A DNA stretch of 64,000 nucleotides from Clarireedia homoeocarpa. Its lineage: Eukaryota > Ascomycota > Leotiomycetes > Helotiales > Rutstroemiaceae. The first letter of the stretch is position 1; the number at the start of each line of letters is the position of its first letter. The stretch covers positions 186,001-250,000 of the forward strand of contig LNKV01000005.1 in assembly GCA_001465935.1 (NCBI GenBank), read 5' to 3'. Under the pieces are notes generated by a model, which did no database searches, was not told the DNA's origin, and saw only the letters and a list, made by a program, of their open reading frames with translations. The position numbers were made by a program, and so were the translations under genes. Shown one piece after another: positions 45,318 to 58,060 of this stretch.

Positions 45318-47904
45318 AGCGTCGTTAGAACCGCCTGTCTCTGAAAGTTTCTTTGGTAGAGTTCCTAACAATTTCGGGCTTTCAAAATCAAACTTAGAAA
45401 TAGAGAAATATAGTCGAATTTCTAGTACAGATCAAAGAGATTAAGAGAAATAAGTCAAACGCAAGCCAGCAAGATCAATAGCAGTGTAACACACAGCCAG
45501 GCTGCACGATCTCAAAACGACATCATCATCAAACTTCTTCTAAATCAGCTTCGACCCTGGCGATACTTTAAAGATTGACAGTGTGTCTCGGTCTTTTATG
45601 CTGCTTTTCGTACTACGTCCCGATACTTATCGCTGGCCGTTTGCCAAGCTAATCTCTTTCCGCCTTTGCGGTACCGCGTCATTTTGTTCCGTCACGTGCT
45701 TCTGCTTGGTCCTCCTTGTGTACCTGCTCGACTCTTAAGCGCGCACTTGCCGCTGTCGCCTCTTTTTCAAACGCGTCCCTCCAATCTCTGTCTAGCTTGC
45801 GAGGTCTCTTGCGTGGTTCCTCAGCCTCCTCTACCCTTTTTAACTCTTCGATTGCTTAAATACGCTCGAAATTTCTTGTATGATCTGTGCTAATCGCCTC
45901 TTGCCGTCTGACAACGATCTATCTTTTACCCCTCAGATGCTTTAGTGAACTTATTACCAACCCCTATTGAAGAAGAGAAGTTCTACATCCAAGGGCTGTT
46001 GTAAAAATGTTTCTGTGAATGTAAATTGCATTGAAATCATGAATTCTAGGGCACGTCGGATGCCGGGAAATTATATGTGTAACGTGAAGCAACAAGTTGG
46101 TTGGTTGAGATAACTTGGTTATTATTAGTGAGTGCCGGAATCCCATGTGTACTTCCATTTATTCAGAAGATCTAGTCCAAGGTGGCAAATAGTATCCAAA
46201 GGCGTGCCTAGTTGGCATCCGAGCCATCCACACGGCCCAAAAGTATCCTTGATACCCTATCGCAGACAGAAGAGTTTTCTACTTAGGTACTGATATGCAT
46301 GTATGCCACGCGACACTAGCCCAACCTTTGTCCTACTTCAGATTTCACACTATGTGTGAAAATTCTGCCACGGTCGCACATAAAAACACCGTTACAGTGT
46401 AAAATGAGGCGAATAATTTTTCCTTTTTGAGGGATGTAAACATATAACCAATCGGATGTGATACTAGTGTCAAAAACAACATCTACTTTAGCATTCCACA
46501 ACGCTAAAACAGCACAAGACCTAGAACAATTCTAAAAAAAGATCGACATAGAGTACTACGCTGTGAGTCCGTTGGAATCTTTAATGAAGAATGGAAGTAG
46601 GCTGCTGTTTCGTGGCCAGTGCCTTGGAGTGCCAGCCTGTGTAGTGATGACCCCTACACTACACTATACCTTCTACCATTTTCCTCTTGGGAGCCTGGAG
46701 TGAACGCCCAATACCCACATAGACTTTCTGGAATCTTCCCGTTAGCTTTATGCGCCCCTGGATTTGCTGTTGCCTCAAAAGCCCAATTCAAGATCGTGCA
46801 CCAGGAGTTCATCATGCACCTAAATGGTCCATCAGGTATTCGGCCAGGCCTAGTTGAAAAATATGTAGCTAAAGCACAGGCCATCCAAATTAGTACGGAA
46901 ACGCTGTGGCCTCGTAATGTTCAAAGGTGGCTTGGGCAGGAATATTTGCTGTTGTTGACCAACAGGGCTGACCACCATCTTCTCGGTGATGTTGACAACG
47001 TTATGATACAGTAGGTACAGGAAATACCCCCCTGCATTCCCATGGACAATTCCCATCCCCCTTGGGCCTTGGGCCCTTGGGTATGCGAAGACCACAGCGA
47101 GCGGCTCCGCGGAACACGGCTGCATATATCGCCACTTGAATAGCTTCAACTAGGTGAACTAAGCGCCACCATCAGCCCCCGCAGAAAAATTCAAGTCAAC
47201 CCACTCGGTCTGAAATATCACGGTCCATCAAGTGATTCTGAAACTTCAACCTATCCCACTCAACAGCTTCGAATCAAAAAGGGACCAGGTCGCGATCATG
47301 CACCTGCACTGAAAGACTGATTCCCCGTACAAACCCCCATCAATGCCTCGATGCTTTGCAGAAAGCTTTGAACCTAGTTCGTGACGAGAACACCGTGTAC
47401 CCAGATAACAAGCTTCTGTTACATGTAGAACAGTGCAATCGGCCAGAAAAACCCATAAAAACCCAACTTTCCAACCCCAAAACCGAGGTCTAGATAGCTT
47501 ATGGGTACAGCAAAGGCTTCTCAGTTGGTCGTTGTAATTGATAAGAGTTGTCTCAGGGTACCTTACAGTGGAACTTGCATTGGCTTTAGCGCCGGTTAGT
47601 GCCGAAAGTCGCTACGAGATCGCTTCACCACCTCATCTTACATTGTGACCGAGTACAATCACTGCGTAATTTTTACTCATGGGCAAGTCTTATCGATCTT
47701 TTTCATGCGGAGGCGCAGGATGGCCATGTTAACGGTATTGAATAAAGATAATCTGGGGAAGTAATCGAGAACTTCGAAACAGAGCTATATCAAGCATATA
47801 TTCGTGGCTATTCGCAATTGAGATATCGTCAATTGGATCATCGACATTGTTTGCTTACACCAACGCGCAACCAACCAATTCATAACATACCAGATATATC
47901 AGTC
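45318..47904. other. Intergenic stretch, 2.6 kb
   Basis: Apart from a possible transposon relic (45680-45910) I see nothing. Frames near 46619-47149 lack support. Confidence 0.45.
45680..45910 (-). pseudogene. Possible pogo-like transposase C-terminal relic
   Basis: A minus-strand frame of about 57 codons, rich in Arg, Glu and Lys (EEAEEPRKRPRKLDRDWRD), overlapped by another short basic frame (RYRKGGKRLAWQTAS). This composition recalls the tails of fungal pogo/Fot transposases. Stops interrupt all frames upstream. Weak call. Confidence 0.25.
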
Positions 47905-49576
47905 ATGGCTTCCCCTCCAACTCCCCCTGCGAGCCGCAGCCAAACATCGATCAATTCTACACATCGACAAGATCAATCGACCAATCGTCAAGATATCTCT
48001 CTCGAGGCCCTTGTCTCACATCTCCTTGCCGCGAAACGTTCCTTATCATCCATCAGCACCGTATATCGCGCAAATGAAATCGTCAATTCCGCAAGAGCTG
48101 CTTTAGAAGATAGTGTTGTGTTGCATGCGCGCACTGAATTCTTGAGAGGTGGAATCAATGAGCAATACAAGCTGTTGAAGAAAGTTAGGAATGGTGTCGA
48201 GAATGTGTACAACAATGGACAGAAAGACTTTAAGGTTGGTTTTTCTATCGGTATTTATGGGGCGCGGGCTAATCTGTATTTTTGCAGACTGTCATCCGAA
48301 CCCTGGATGCGGCAAATGCTCGATTGGAATCTACAATGGATGTTCTTAGATCGACAATGGTGGAGGCTGCATTCCGACCTGCGGGTGAAGGGCCAAGAAG
48401 TCTATTAGACTTTGTTGATGAACAAGGAGTTGAGACGATGAGAGATGGATTGAAGGAGTTGATCCGAGAATCAAAGGTATTGCGCCAACTCTTAAAAGCG
48501 AATAAAACAACGTCTAACTGTACCCACAGGAAGCGCAAACCGATTTCGATTCATCCATATTATCCTTCGATGACGACCTCCGCAGTCTTAGATCAGCCAT
48601 GACATCCATCAAATCTTCTACATCTCCTGAAAATGTACTTTCATCGCCTATCCCTGAATACCTCCACTCTCTAGAGGGCCACGCGCACGAAATGGCTTCC
48701 CTCCTCACCTCCCTATCTAACCACTTCGATCTCTGCGTCAATGCCATTCGCCACACCGAAGGCGGTTACGCTGCCGTCCGCAACGCAGCCTCGAACCCAC
48801 CCCCAGGGTCAGAGCCCGTCTCAGTTTCAGGCGTAATGACCACCTCGCACGACGAGCTCCACGACGTCCCCATCAGCGATGCCGAACGCCACGAAATGCT
48901 CACCATCCTCGAAAACGACGCTGCCGAAGTCGAAGACGTCGTCATGGAACTGCGCGACCGCCTCGCCGAAATGGAGGATAAGCATTCCGCGATCCTCTCG
49001 CACGTCGCCTCCCTTACCGCCCGCTACCAAGAAATGAACAGTGCCTACGCACTCCTCGAATCCGTCGGCCTGCGCCTCTCCCGCTATATCATCGCGAGCC
49101 AGGATTTCCGCGCGCGCTGGGAAGACACGAAGTTGCAGATCCACGAACAAATGGAGGAATTGGAGGGCATGCGTCTTTTCTATGAAAATTACCTGGCGTC
49201 GTACGATGGGTTGATCTTGGAAGTGTATAGACGAAGACAGAGTGAAGAGAAGGCAAAGGCGATTGTGAAGAAGGCGATGGAGAGCTTGAGGAGGGTTTAT
49301 GAGGCGGATATGCGGGAGCGAGAGGCATTTAGGAAGGATGTGGGGGATTTCTTGCCGGTTGATCTGTATCCGGGGATTGGAAGAGAGGCGCCAAGGTGGG
49401 AGTTTGGGGTCGTGGGTGGGGGGGAGGGGGATGGTTTGGGGTTGGGTATGGATGTGCTGATGCGGGATGTGGATCATGGTACACCTGTTTTGGAGAGGGG
49501 GGTAGTGGAGGGATCCAATTTTAGGGATAGAGAAAGGGAGAGGGAGAGGGAAAAGGAGAGGGGCAGAGGGAGTTGA
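47905..49576 (+). CDS. ATG17: Autophagy scaffold protein Atg17
   Basis: Three exons (47905-48234, 48288-48476, 48530-49576) give 521 residues. Introns are 53 bp each, with CTAAT/CTAAC branches. The N-terminus has the conserved VSHLLAAKRSLSSIS and NSARAALEDSV blocks; after intron 1 come TLDAANARLESTMDVLRSTM and LDFVDEQGVETMRDGLKELI. The whole is long-helix coiled coil, as expected for the crescent-shaped dimer. By family knowledge Atg17 forms the scaffold with Atg29 and Atg31, recruits Atg13-Atg1 and organises the phagophore assembly site. The tail is an Arg-Glu repeat from an AGGGAGAG-like tract (49520-49565), probably unstructured. Upstream frame lacks a better ATG. Confidence 0.92.
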
Positions 49577-50470
49577 TGGGTGTATTCTGGGGTTAGGGGG
49601 ATGAGACTTTTCTTCTGATATATTGTATTACTTCATCTTATCATATCTTAGTAGCTTACGAGCGAGGCAACGGGCATAGGCATCTTGGACAGGAAATATC
49701 CAAAGGGACATAACGGAGTTTGGGTCGGCCATGGCATGGCAATTATATCCCGGAAATATGGGATCGGAAAAGGACGGAAAATGGTGGTATTATTTAGTTA
49801 GTTGATGTATCTACTACACAAGGAGTTGCTTATTTATCTGTTACATATATTTGTCTGTCTTGAAAAAATGAATTGTTTGGGTGTGACTGTTCTGCTACCT
49901 TCTTGTTGCTATTTTATTTTCTTCTCAAATTCTCCTTTCACTACTATCCTTTCCTATCACTTTTATTTTATCTAATTCCACTTTCTCTTCTTCTCAACTC
50001 TATTTCTCTTATCCAAACTACTGTAAGTTATACTTTACTTTACTCCATCTGTAGGTAATCTACTTACAGTAAGTATCTTTCTTTCTATTAACTAACTAAC
50101 TACCTCTGTTCTACTTATCTGATCTTACCTTCTTTACACTTCTTCCTTTACCTTTTCGTTTTAACTGACCACTCAAAAAAAGATAATCCGCAAATTAGCC
50201 GTAGCAGTAGCAGTATAAGTGACTATAACACAACAAGTTACGATTACAAGATTAAGTTAACGTTGGATGGAGATAAATAAATATATGAAAGAAAGAAAGA
50301 AAGAAAGATTGATTGGTTAACTTATAGAGTTTAGATGGATAGGTAGGTACAAGTTAGTGATCTCTCTCTCTCTCACTCACTCACTCTCCATCGAATGAGA
50401 CATCTACCATCTACTAATTATCGAATACGTCTCTCTGTCTCAATCCATCCGTTTATCGGACGACAGTTCC

Positions 50471-50527
50471 ATGGTTCCGGTGCAGCTCTATGGTTCCGGT
50501 GCAGTTCTATGGTTCCGGTGCAGCTCT
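50471..50527. repeat. 19-bp tandem repeat, three copies
   Basis: ATGGTTCCGGTGCAGCTCT occurs three times head to tail; the middle copy has one C-to-T change. Confidence 0.9.
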
Positions 50528-50570
50528 AGTCCGATGCGATGCGATGCGATATGGTGGGCCATAGGTGTGA

Positions 50571-50611
50571 GTGGATGTGGATGTGGATGTGGATGTGGAT
50601 GTGGATGTGGA
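50571..50611. repeat. GTGGAT hexamer microsatellite
   Basis: About seven tandem GTGGAT units. Confidence 0.9.
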
Positions 50612-51229
50612 TCTCGAAATACTAAGTTATCCTAAGAACTACAGCTATCATAATATCATATCATATGATTCCATACTGTAGCACGCTCCGCATTTAATAG
50701 AAAACCCCATACCATACACACTTTCATTCCATTCCAATCCAATCCAATCCAATTCATCCCTCACCATTTCTAGCCCCAGTCCCCAAGACCCTATTCACCA
50801 CCACATCTCATCCCAGAACATCATGAACAACAACAACTAAATGCACGAGCCTGAAGCGGCTGGCTACTACTCGTAAATTTTTCCATACAAATACCCGGCA
50901 TCTTCATGCATGCAGATCTATAAGAACTCAACCCTACCATTACATACATACCAGCCATCAAAGCCATCAAAGCCATCAAATCCATGATCCATCCAAACAA
51001 CGCGCACTGGCTAGCCAGCCAGTAAATTTAGCCCAAGCGAAAGAGGTATCTATCAAAAGCATCCATAGTATCGCCAATCCATAATAATCCATACTACGCA
51101 TTCCCATGCCATAAAAAAAAGACAATCAGCCCATATTGAAAGAAAAAGCCGTTTACTCCCATCCCATCCTTACTCCCACACACACACAAAGAAAAAAAGA
51201 AAAAGAGAGAAAAAAAAGCTTCCGATATA

Positions 51230-53477
51230 TCAAGCAGCCTCTTCAACAAAGCTTCCCCCACTACTCGCCGAATTCCCACTCCGGCCATCAACCCCAACCT
51301 CATCTCCCTTGAAGCTATAGAGCCTGACTTCACAATCTTCACTTCCAGTACACATCTTACTATCACTTAATCCAATACAAGTAACTGGACCTCTATGGCC
51401 CGTGAAAGTCCTCTCGCACTTTCCAGTCCGCGCATCCCATACTTTCGTCATCATGTCTTGCGCCCCACTGACTACTCTCAGCGTATCGCCAGCTAGAGCC
51501 CATACGCCTTCTACATGGCCGAACATCGTCTTCAGACAGCGACCAGTAGAGACGCACCAGAGACGGAGGTTATTGTCCAAGGCACCGGTGAGGATATAGC
51601 GAGGTGGACGAGGACGACTAGCTGGCCAGGAGTCGAAGAGGGATGTGGGAGCAGATGGAGACGATTCGAGTTGATTAAGATCGGATGAAGATGAGATACT
51701 TGAGGTGCCGTCTTCGACTTCGTCAAGTTCAACGTCGTCGAATTCGTATTCTGGTGGGAGGATAGTGACTTGTTGGACAGGACCAACATGGCCTTCGAAT
51801 ACTTTGATGGTACGTCTGGTATCGAGATCCCAAAGACGGATGGTGCAATCGTCGGATGCTGAGAAGACAGTTCGAGATGCCGCATCGACTTTGACAGTAT
51901 TGACCCAGTCTTTATGGCCACGTAGAGCGAATGTTGATTTATCCTCGAAGTTCCAGATCTTGATCGTGCGATCGACAGATCCTGATGCAAGGATATTTCC
52001 TTCGAAATGAAGACCCACTACTCCATCCGTATGACCAGGATACGTAGAGATACATTCTCCAGTACGCCAATTCCATACACGAATACTCCTATCGAGACTT
52101 CCACTGATCAATTTCGTGTCATCGAATTGTAACGTCCGTATGCCGGAGGTGTGACCTCGGAGTATTCGTAGACATTGACCGGTTTCAATATCCCAGATCC
52201 TAATAGTAGTGTCATAGGATCCAGTAGCGAGGATATTATCATCAAATTGTAGACATGTGACACCATTCGAATGTCCTCGGAATAATTTCATCGAGCATCG
52301 ACCATATTTCCAATTTGTGCCAACCTTAAATCGGTCCTTATAAACATCTTTCCAAGGTCGAAACTTCGGTCGTTCAAAATATGAATCTTCTGGATTGGTT
52401 CGTTGCCGTTTGGACACTTCTTCGGCAGAATCAATAGCAGTAGCACTTCTCTTCCCATAAGCATTCAGTGCTACAGCAGTAGATTCCACATCCCTTATGG
52501 CATCAGGTATGGGTGTTAATAGCGGCGACGATGAATTTAGACCACAGCCAGTAGCCCGTAATTGTTGTTGACGCTTCCAATCTCTCAGTCGCTTCCTTTC
52601 CAGCAATGGTAGACCCCAACCGCATTTTGTGCATTTCCTATCAATATGTTGTTCGCACATCTTATGCCAAACCACATCATCGTCTGCCATTATACGCCAT
52701 TGTCGACTAACTTGTGCCGCTTTGCAGAGTGAGGTAGTATCGAGGAAGCAGAGTATCTTGAAGGAGATCTCGGAAGGTAGAGCAGTAATAAAGTCGATTC
52801 GAATGAGATCTCGCACGGCGGAGGAGAGGTAGGATAGTTGTGGAAAGCAGCATTGTGAAAGGATGCCCTGCAGCATGAGCTTTCGATGTTTAGCTGGCGC
52901 AGCTGAGAACAGGGTCCAGACGTGAGAAATTCCTTGCTGATCCGATTGCGACAGACTTTCGAGGTCCTAGAATTGACTTGTCAGTATCTGCATGTCCTTT
53001 CGTGAAGGTAACGCTTGTGTGACGCACCCTCTGCAAATTTTCCATTGTAGGTTCGTCTGCAGTCCGGCGACATTTTGAGTCAGGCCGATGTCGATAACAG
53101 TATTTCGTATTGGGATCTTTTCGTGCAGTTGGTGTAGACTGAGGACCTTTTCCATGAGGCGCATATTGTTCTGGAATATGCTTCGCAAGAAACGGCGCCA
53201 CCGTTTGACCCGCCAGTTTACTCGTTGACGAGATAGCGATAGTAGGATCCGCCGGATCATGATCGGCTCGGCAATTGTCCTCCATGGAAAGTGGTTGACC
53301 AGTTTCTATGATATCGGAGTCGAGGTCTTTTCGATTTGTGTTATTCTTCGATAATACTTGGTTGCACAATTGCTGGTTTGTATCTTTTGAAGTGATTTTC
53401 CTCGAGCGCTCTAAATCCATCTCAACGGAATGGCGCAGCGCCAATGTCTCGTCATGACTTGACGCCATATTCACCAT
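51230..53477 (-). CDS. MET30: F-box/WD40 protein of SCF ubiquitin ligase, sulfur controller (Met30/sconB/SCON2)
   Basis: Exons 53477-53028 and 52966-51230 with a 61-bp intron (GTGCGT donor, CTAG acceptor) give 728 residues. A conserved N-terminal YCYRHRPDSKCRR motif is followed after splicing by LESLSQSDQQG and KHRKLMLQGIL. The F-box lies at about 209-250 (TALPSEISFKILCFLD). Seven WD40 repeats follow from about 378, each with GH and WD-type ends; the fifth has an acidic/Ser insertion. By family knowledge it binds Skp1 and targets the Met4/Cys3-type sulfur activator. The ATG at 53477 or 53468 could start; 53468 has the better context (A at -3, G at +4). A CACGTG inverted pair lies about 1.1 kb upstream. 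Confidence 0.92.
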
Positions 53478-55406
53478 GCGATGGTGAAATCTGGCGAAGT
53501 ACCAGCGGGTAATAATTGCCTCGACCAGGAGGTAGAGGCAAGGCGTAATAATGGTCGTCGCTGAGTGGCAGATAAGCCGTAAGCGGTGTCTATGGTAGGC
53601 AATTGTTGACAATTATTAGCAAGCGATGAGCAATATCGCTCGATCTCTTTTGATGTCGACCATGCAAAGTATGTTATGTCGTGCGCTGTTATGAAATATG
53701 CTGGGGCGAGCTGTGAGTCGTCGGAAGAGTTGAGGTCAATTTCTCATGAATTGCGTGCTTCTTTTGCGACTTCTAAGGTTGGTGGACCGCCCCAGCAAGC
53801 CCGGTTTCTAGTTGATAATTAATCCGATTCACTCGAGAAAATCCGGGGCGATCGATAAGGACGCTAGAACTACCAGCAGATGGTTGCCGAAGCGCTGTTT
53901 CTGGGACACTGAGTTCAATATGTTCCGGAAAATTAATCCGGAGTATGGCAGAGCGACGTTTGAACAAGCGCTGCGGTATGAATTGAAGACACATTCCATG
54001 AGTTTTCCAGATCAATTCATAAAGGGAATAGGTAAGGCTTAGGAAATCGACGGCTTCAACAACCCCTTCAAAGTGGCAAGAGAATTGAAAATAAGGTTTT
54101 CTCCCCGGAAAGGTACCGTGAGCCTCAGGCACAGACAGGTGCCAATCACGCGATGAGGATTCAATTTTCATCATTTTCGTCCATGAAGCCGAAGACACGT
54201 CGGCCAAAATCCGAACGAATTATACCCGAAACCACGGGACTTAGCCCTAGGGGCGAATTTTAGTCTCTTTACCATGCTGCTTTAATCACTTACCTCCTCA
54301 ACCCCTCAATAACAGTTACAATTTACCTAATACCAAGCATTTTTGTGTACGGAGTACTCTCGGTGGTCGCATCTTTGGAAGCATGATAGACGAGAAGGGT
54401 TGGAATGATATTCGAACTGTTCGAGTGGCAGGCTCGCCAGGTCGATGATATTTGCGACATCGGAGCTCCTGGCTTGATAAACGATGATGACCATGATAAC
54501 GAGGGTTGGACGTAATGAAACCAAACAGGGGCTTGATGAATGTGGATGTCTCAATCTGCTCTAGCTCATAGGGGGTTCAGCCACAAGTGGCCTCGATGCC
54601 AATTCCAAACAATCACGTGATAATACCGATGATTATTACTATCACGTGCTCCAGATTGTACAGTCCACGCACAACCTAATCAGACCCCTTCATCATGACT
54701 TCCATTTTTTGAGCATAGGAATCAATCAGTCATATCTCTGGTTACAGTCGCTCAAACTTACTACCACAACCCTGTGTTCAAATCTCCTCCACAATCGCAT
54801 TACCTAGATCCTCTCGCAAAAACATCCTCAGCAACAGCAGCCTAAGTACAGGAGGCCCTTCATTTCGTGTAGAAACCACAGCATCGCCGAAAGAGCGACC
54901 AGCAGCTGTAGCCCGATAGATCATACGCACGTGCATTGAAGGCGAGGGACTCTACGGAACTCTTTCAGTGGGGTATAGGTGGGGGCTCCATTACCGAGGA
55001 TAAAGGGGGTTGCTTGGCATCCTAGACTGCGTGTGAGGAATGTTGATTGTTTGTCGAGCCCCTGCCCCGTAAGGAGGCAAGTAAAGTAGCTCGCACACTA
55101 GAAATGAGAGAGTTAACTATCTGCCCAGTATTACGTTCTCTTATGCATCATGTTGCAAACTCACCCTACACTTCTATTGTTGTACATTGTGCATCAAAGG
55201 TCCATCCAATCTGTAAGGGTGTGGGAGGCACTCATGGTGCGATCAGATACTCTAATTTTCAATTGTGCTACTCTTTCAACGACCGGAATCTTCGATGGCG
55301 ACGTCGTCAAGGCTAAGGAGCACCTTGTCAAGTATCTCAGAAAGGCTCTCAGATACCCATCCAGATCCTGTTCCCAAGTTCTTCGCTACAGAGTTCAGAT
55401 CACTGC
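53478..55406. other. Promoter region of MET30 and gene-free stretch
   Basis: 1.9 kb. A 144-codon minus-strand frame at 53773-54207 has no recognisable family and lies in the probable MET30 leader. A CACGTG inverted repeat is at 54612-54649. Nothing else supported. Confidence 0.4.
54612..54649. promoter_or_regulatory. CACGTG inverted-repeat pair
   Basis: ATCACGTGATAATA and TATTACTATCACGTG-type arms face each other with one insertion or mismatch, so each arm has a CACGTG box (54614-54619 and 54643-54648). CACGTG is the Cbf1-type bHLH site used in sulfur regulation. Linking it to MET30, about 1.1 kb away, is inference. Confidence 0.35.
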
Positions 55407-56386
55407 TTACAGCTCTTTAGTCTCCGAGTTCTTCTTAGCCTGTGCAAAGGATCTCGCAAACACTGTATCCTTTATTATCGTGGAAAGGAAAAACACTAGC
55501 AGGTAAATAAATATGACGATGACCAAGATAAGTACAATCACTGCTGTACATTTACACACCCACACGAACCGTGGCCACGCTATAATTCCATCGAATGATT
55601 GAGCGGCTAACCCAACTTGCATGGAGTTCAGGACAGTAGAGACTATGGCGAAAAGGGTCAGGATTGGCGAAATAAAGCTTCGGAAGTAATCAAGCCATTG
55701 TGGCTGAACATGGAAGTACGTTAACTTTCCCAGGAATGAGAAGGCAAATATGTTAACCTTTGTGAGTCGGAGCATGCCATAAAAATATCGTGGAGTAAGA
55801 TCCTGATTTTCGAGTTTCTTAAATTGGGCTATGAAACAAACAAAACTTTCGAAAGTATGTTCCTGATCTTTCTTAACATTTTGTGGGATTAAGGTCATGG
55901 ATTTATCAATGGCGATATTAAAGTCGGATTCGTGTCGTATCATATAAGCAAGCGTACGTTCGCATAAAACCCACAACAGCTTTCCACACTTCCAAATCCT
56001 GATGGCGGATATATCTCCAGAATCCTCCACACAACAGGAACTTGGAAATTGGTTGATGGATATCTTCTCCGAATGCCACATCAGATGCAAATCAGGCTTT
56101 TCTGTGACAATGATACTTCGTCCTTTCACCATCTGATGATGCAGAGGGTAGACGTTCATTTCATGTGGTATTGAAACCTAATCACTGTTAGTTGTCCCAT
56201 TTATCGCCGTTTGACTTGGACAGATCAACAGACTAGCCACAGATAAGGCGATATTTTGTCTAAGGCTTCGACCGAGAATGATTTGCGAAAGAATCTTCTG
56301 AGATATACAGCATTTAAATGGACCCAAGGCTGCCCCGGCAGGGTTGACTCGCCATCGGCTCTACGCAACTGAGATTCGTAACGCAC
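55407..56386 (-). CDS. DUF6601 two-helix membrane protein; N-terminus unresolved
   Basis: The main exon (56177-55407) joins an upstream exon ending at 56234 through a 56-bp intron (GTCTGT donor, CTAAC branch, TTAG acceptor), giving LDKISPYLWL-VSIPHEM in phase. The protein has the HHQMVKGRSIIVTEKPDLHL block and other DUF6601 features, then two C-terminal membrane helices (FISPILTLFAIVSTVL and VIVLILVIVIFIYLLVFF). Function of this fungal family is unknown. The upstream exon frame is open to a TGA at 56387-56389 but contains no ATG, so another exon, a non-AUG start or decay must be assumed. The last residues are Lys/Glu-rich. Confidence 0.6.
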
Positions 56387-56389
56387 TCA

Positions 56390-57494
56390 TCCATGGTGAA
56401 AGAGCAAATCCGATCGAAGTTCATATATCAAAACATCATTAAACTTGTCTATGGCAAATAGCACACGCCGAGCATGAATAAGTCTTATAGCACATTTATA
56501 TACAAATACCAAATGTTCAGTCTGCTAATATAGTCACAAACGGAACATCTAGAGTGAAAATATGTGTCAGTTTTAAGGATGCTACCTGACTGATTTCGCC
56601 TACGGGTCATCTTTTCCTTGTTACAAGCCAGAGTATCGAATGATAAGACGATGCGATGCCAGCGAACTTGCTATTCGAACTTTACCACTGCGCCCCGAAC
56701 TTTGATGCATGAGGTATTTGGCTATGCCATGGCTGAGTAAGGTGAGGCGTTATACTGGTGTGGTGGTACAAAGATGGCTGTGTCCGAACAGTTTCGGTAG
56801 TGCTACCATCTAGTTAGGATAGCTTGTGGGGGATCACATGGTCTTGGCCAGATTACGCAGCCACATTCTGGCACGATCGTGTCCGAGATGCCGGATTTGT
56901 CAAACTGGAGCTCTGTAATTCATACCGGAGCCTGTTCGATCGTTCTTCATCGATCTTTGGTTTTACAAGCGGAGCATACAATCTGCCAAGAAACCAAGAG
57001 GAAAGAACGATATAAAATCATGTCAACCATTTGACAGGCAGATGTTCGGCAGTAATCGCAGTGCAAGCTTTCATTGAGCGTTAAGGAACCATTAAATCAT
57101 CGCATATCTTATAAGCAACGACCACCAATCTTGGGGACTTGAAAGACTGAAATGATCCCGCTATTCTATGGCAACATTCTTGGCGACCGTTTTGCGATTT
57201 CACATAACGAAGATGTCTATGGTTTCACCTATCGCTGCGCACCTGACATAACTAAAGCCACGGAATAAGCCCCCCATTTCTCAAAGGTAGGCTTCGGCGT
57301 GGGACCCATGGGACGCGTTTTCAACCTTTTGTCCCACCCATGGGACCCCACGAACTTTCTCAGCCCACCCATTGAGTTTTCGCCGTAGCCTAGTTTTCTC
57401 CATCAGGGTGTCGTGACATTCGTGTCTTTGCTCTATTGTAATAGTATCAATCGTTGAGGATAGGGAGGGTATTTAAAAGAGTCAGGGGGAACAG
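56390..57494. other. Intergenic stretch with a MITE
   Basis: About 1.1 kb. Contains the small MITE at 57288-57392 and no supported gene. Confidence 0.45.
57288..57392. mobile_element. Short hAT-like MITE related to the element at 15129
   Basis: 105 bp with ends TAGGCTTCGGCG and CGCCGTAGCCTA (imperfect 12-bp inverted repeats, one mismatch). The first 85 or so bases align with the reverse complement of the right half of the 15129-15445 element (shared TGGGACCCATGGG / TTTTCAACTTCTTGTCCC-type text). No clear target duplication: the flanking 8-mers are CTCAAAGG and GTTTTCTC. It is an internally shortened copy. Confidence 0.75.
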
Positions 57495-58060
57495 TCAAGC
57501 CAGACACAAATAAGTCCTGTCATCCCTTATCCTGTCTGTACCTGAGCAAGTGCTGACTGAAGACCGATGTAGAATGAATAGCACTTTGAGCAATATTTTG
57601 AACACCGCGAAGAGCGAGCTGGGAAATATATATTGGGAAGGTCTCCGTCTCCACTCGGAAGGCTTATATACGTTGCCATGTCCTACTGGAAATTCCTCCA
57701 AAGAACTGTTGCTATCTTTAAAACTCTCGTTTGGGTTCGTTTTCGTTGGATTGGTGATGATGAGAGTGGTGAGCTCGTGATGAGAAACCCGACATAGATG
57801 CATGTAGTTGTTGACAGTAACATATGTGACGAGTACTATGAGGGTAGCGACCGCTCCCAGCGCTGATAAACTGAAAAGATTGTTGTTACTGCTCCGAGCA
57901 GGTTTTACATTGTCCGTTCAGAAGAGAAATATCAAGGAAGATGTCCACTGTACCATACAGAACGACAATAGCGAAAAAGAAAATGCTGACGAATGTGGAA
58001 AGTTTCACATTCTTCCTCCATCGTGTCGATGCTCGACTGGCTTTCCATGACACCACTAAC
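57495..58060 (-). CDS. Possible small membrane protein, uncertain
   Basis: The minus strand has two hydrophobic coding-like segments (TFVSIFFFAIVVLYGTVD and LGAVATLIVLVTYVTVNNY) that can be joined by an intron with GTAAAA donor near 57920 and TATCAG acceptor. The downstream frame runs to a stop at 57495. A further hydrophobic frame lies at about 58050-58135 but does not join in phase. No family recognised and no clear start. It may be a relic. Confidence 0.25.

Larger units (their letters stand above)
49577..51229. other. Convergent intergenic stretch, simple repeats
   Basis: 1.65 kb between the ATG17 and MET30 stop codons. AT-rich and microsatellite-rich: GAAA (50288-50309), TC/ACTC (50361-50388), a 19-bp tandem unit (50471-50527) and GTGGAT (50571-50611). 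No gene. Confidence 0.5.

Noticed and set aside
46619..47149. Overlapping frames of 131 and 99 codons on opposite strands
   Set aside because: Neither shows a domain or coding pattern, and they contradict each other.
53773..54207. 144-codon minus-strand frame upstream of MET30
   Set aside because: No family recognised and placed in the likely MET30 promoter or leader; kept only as a note.
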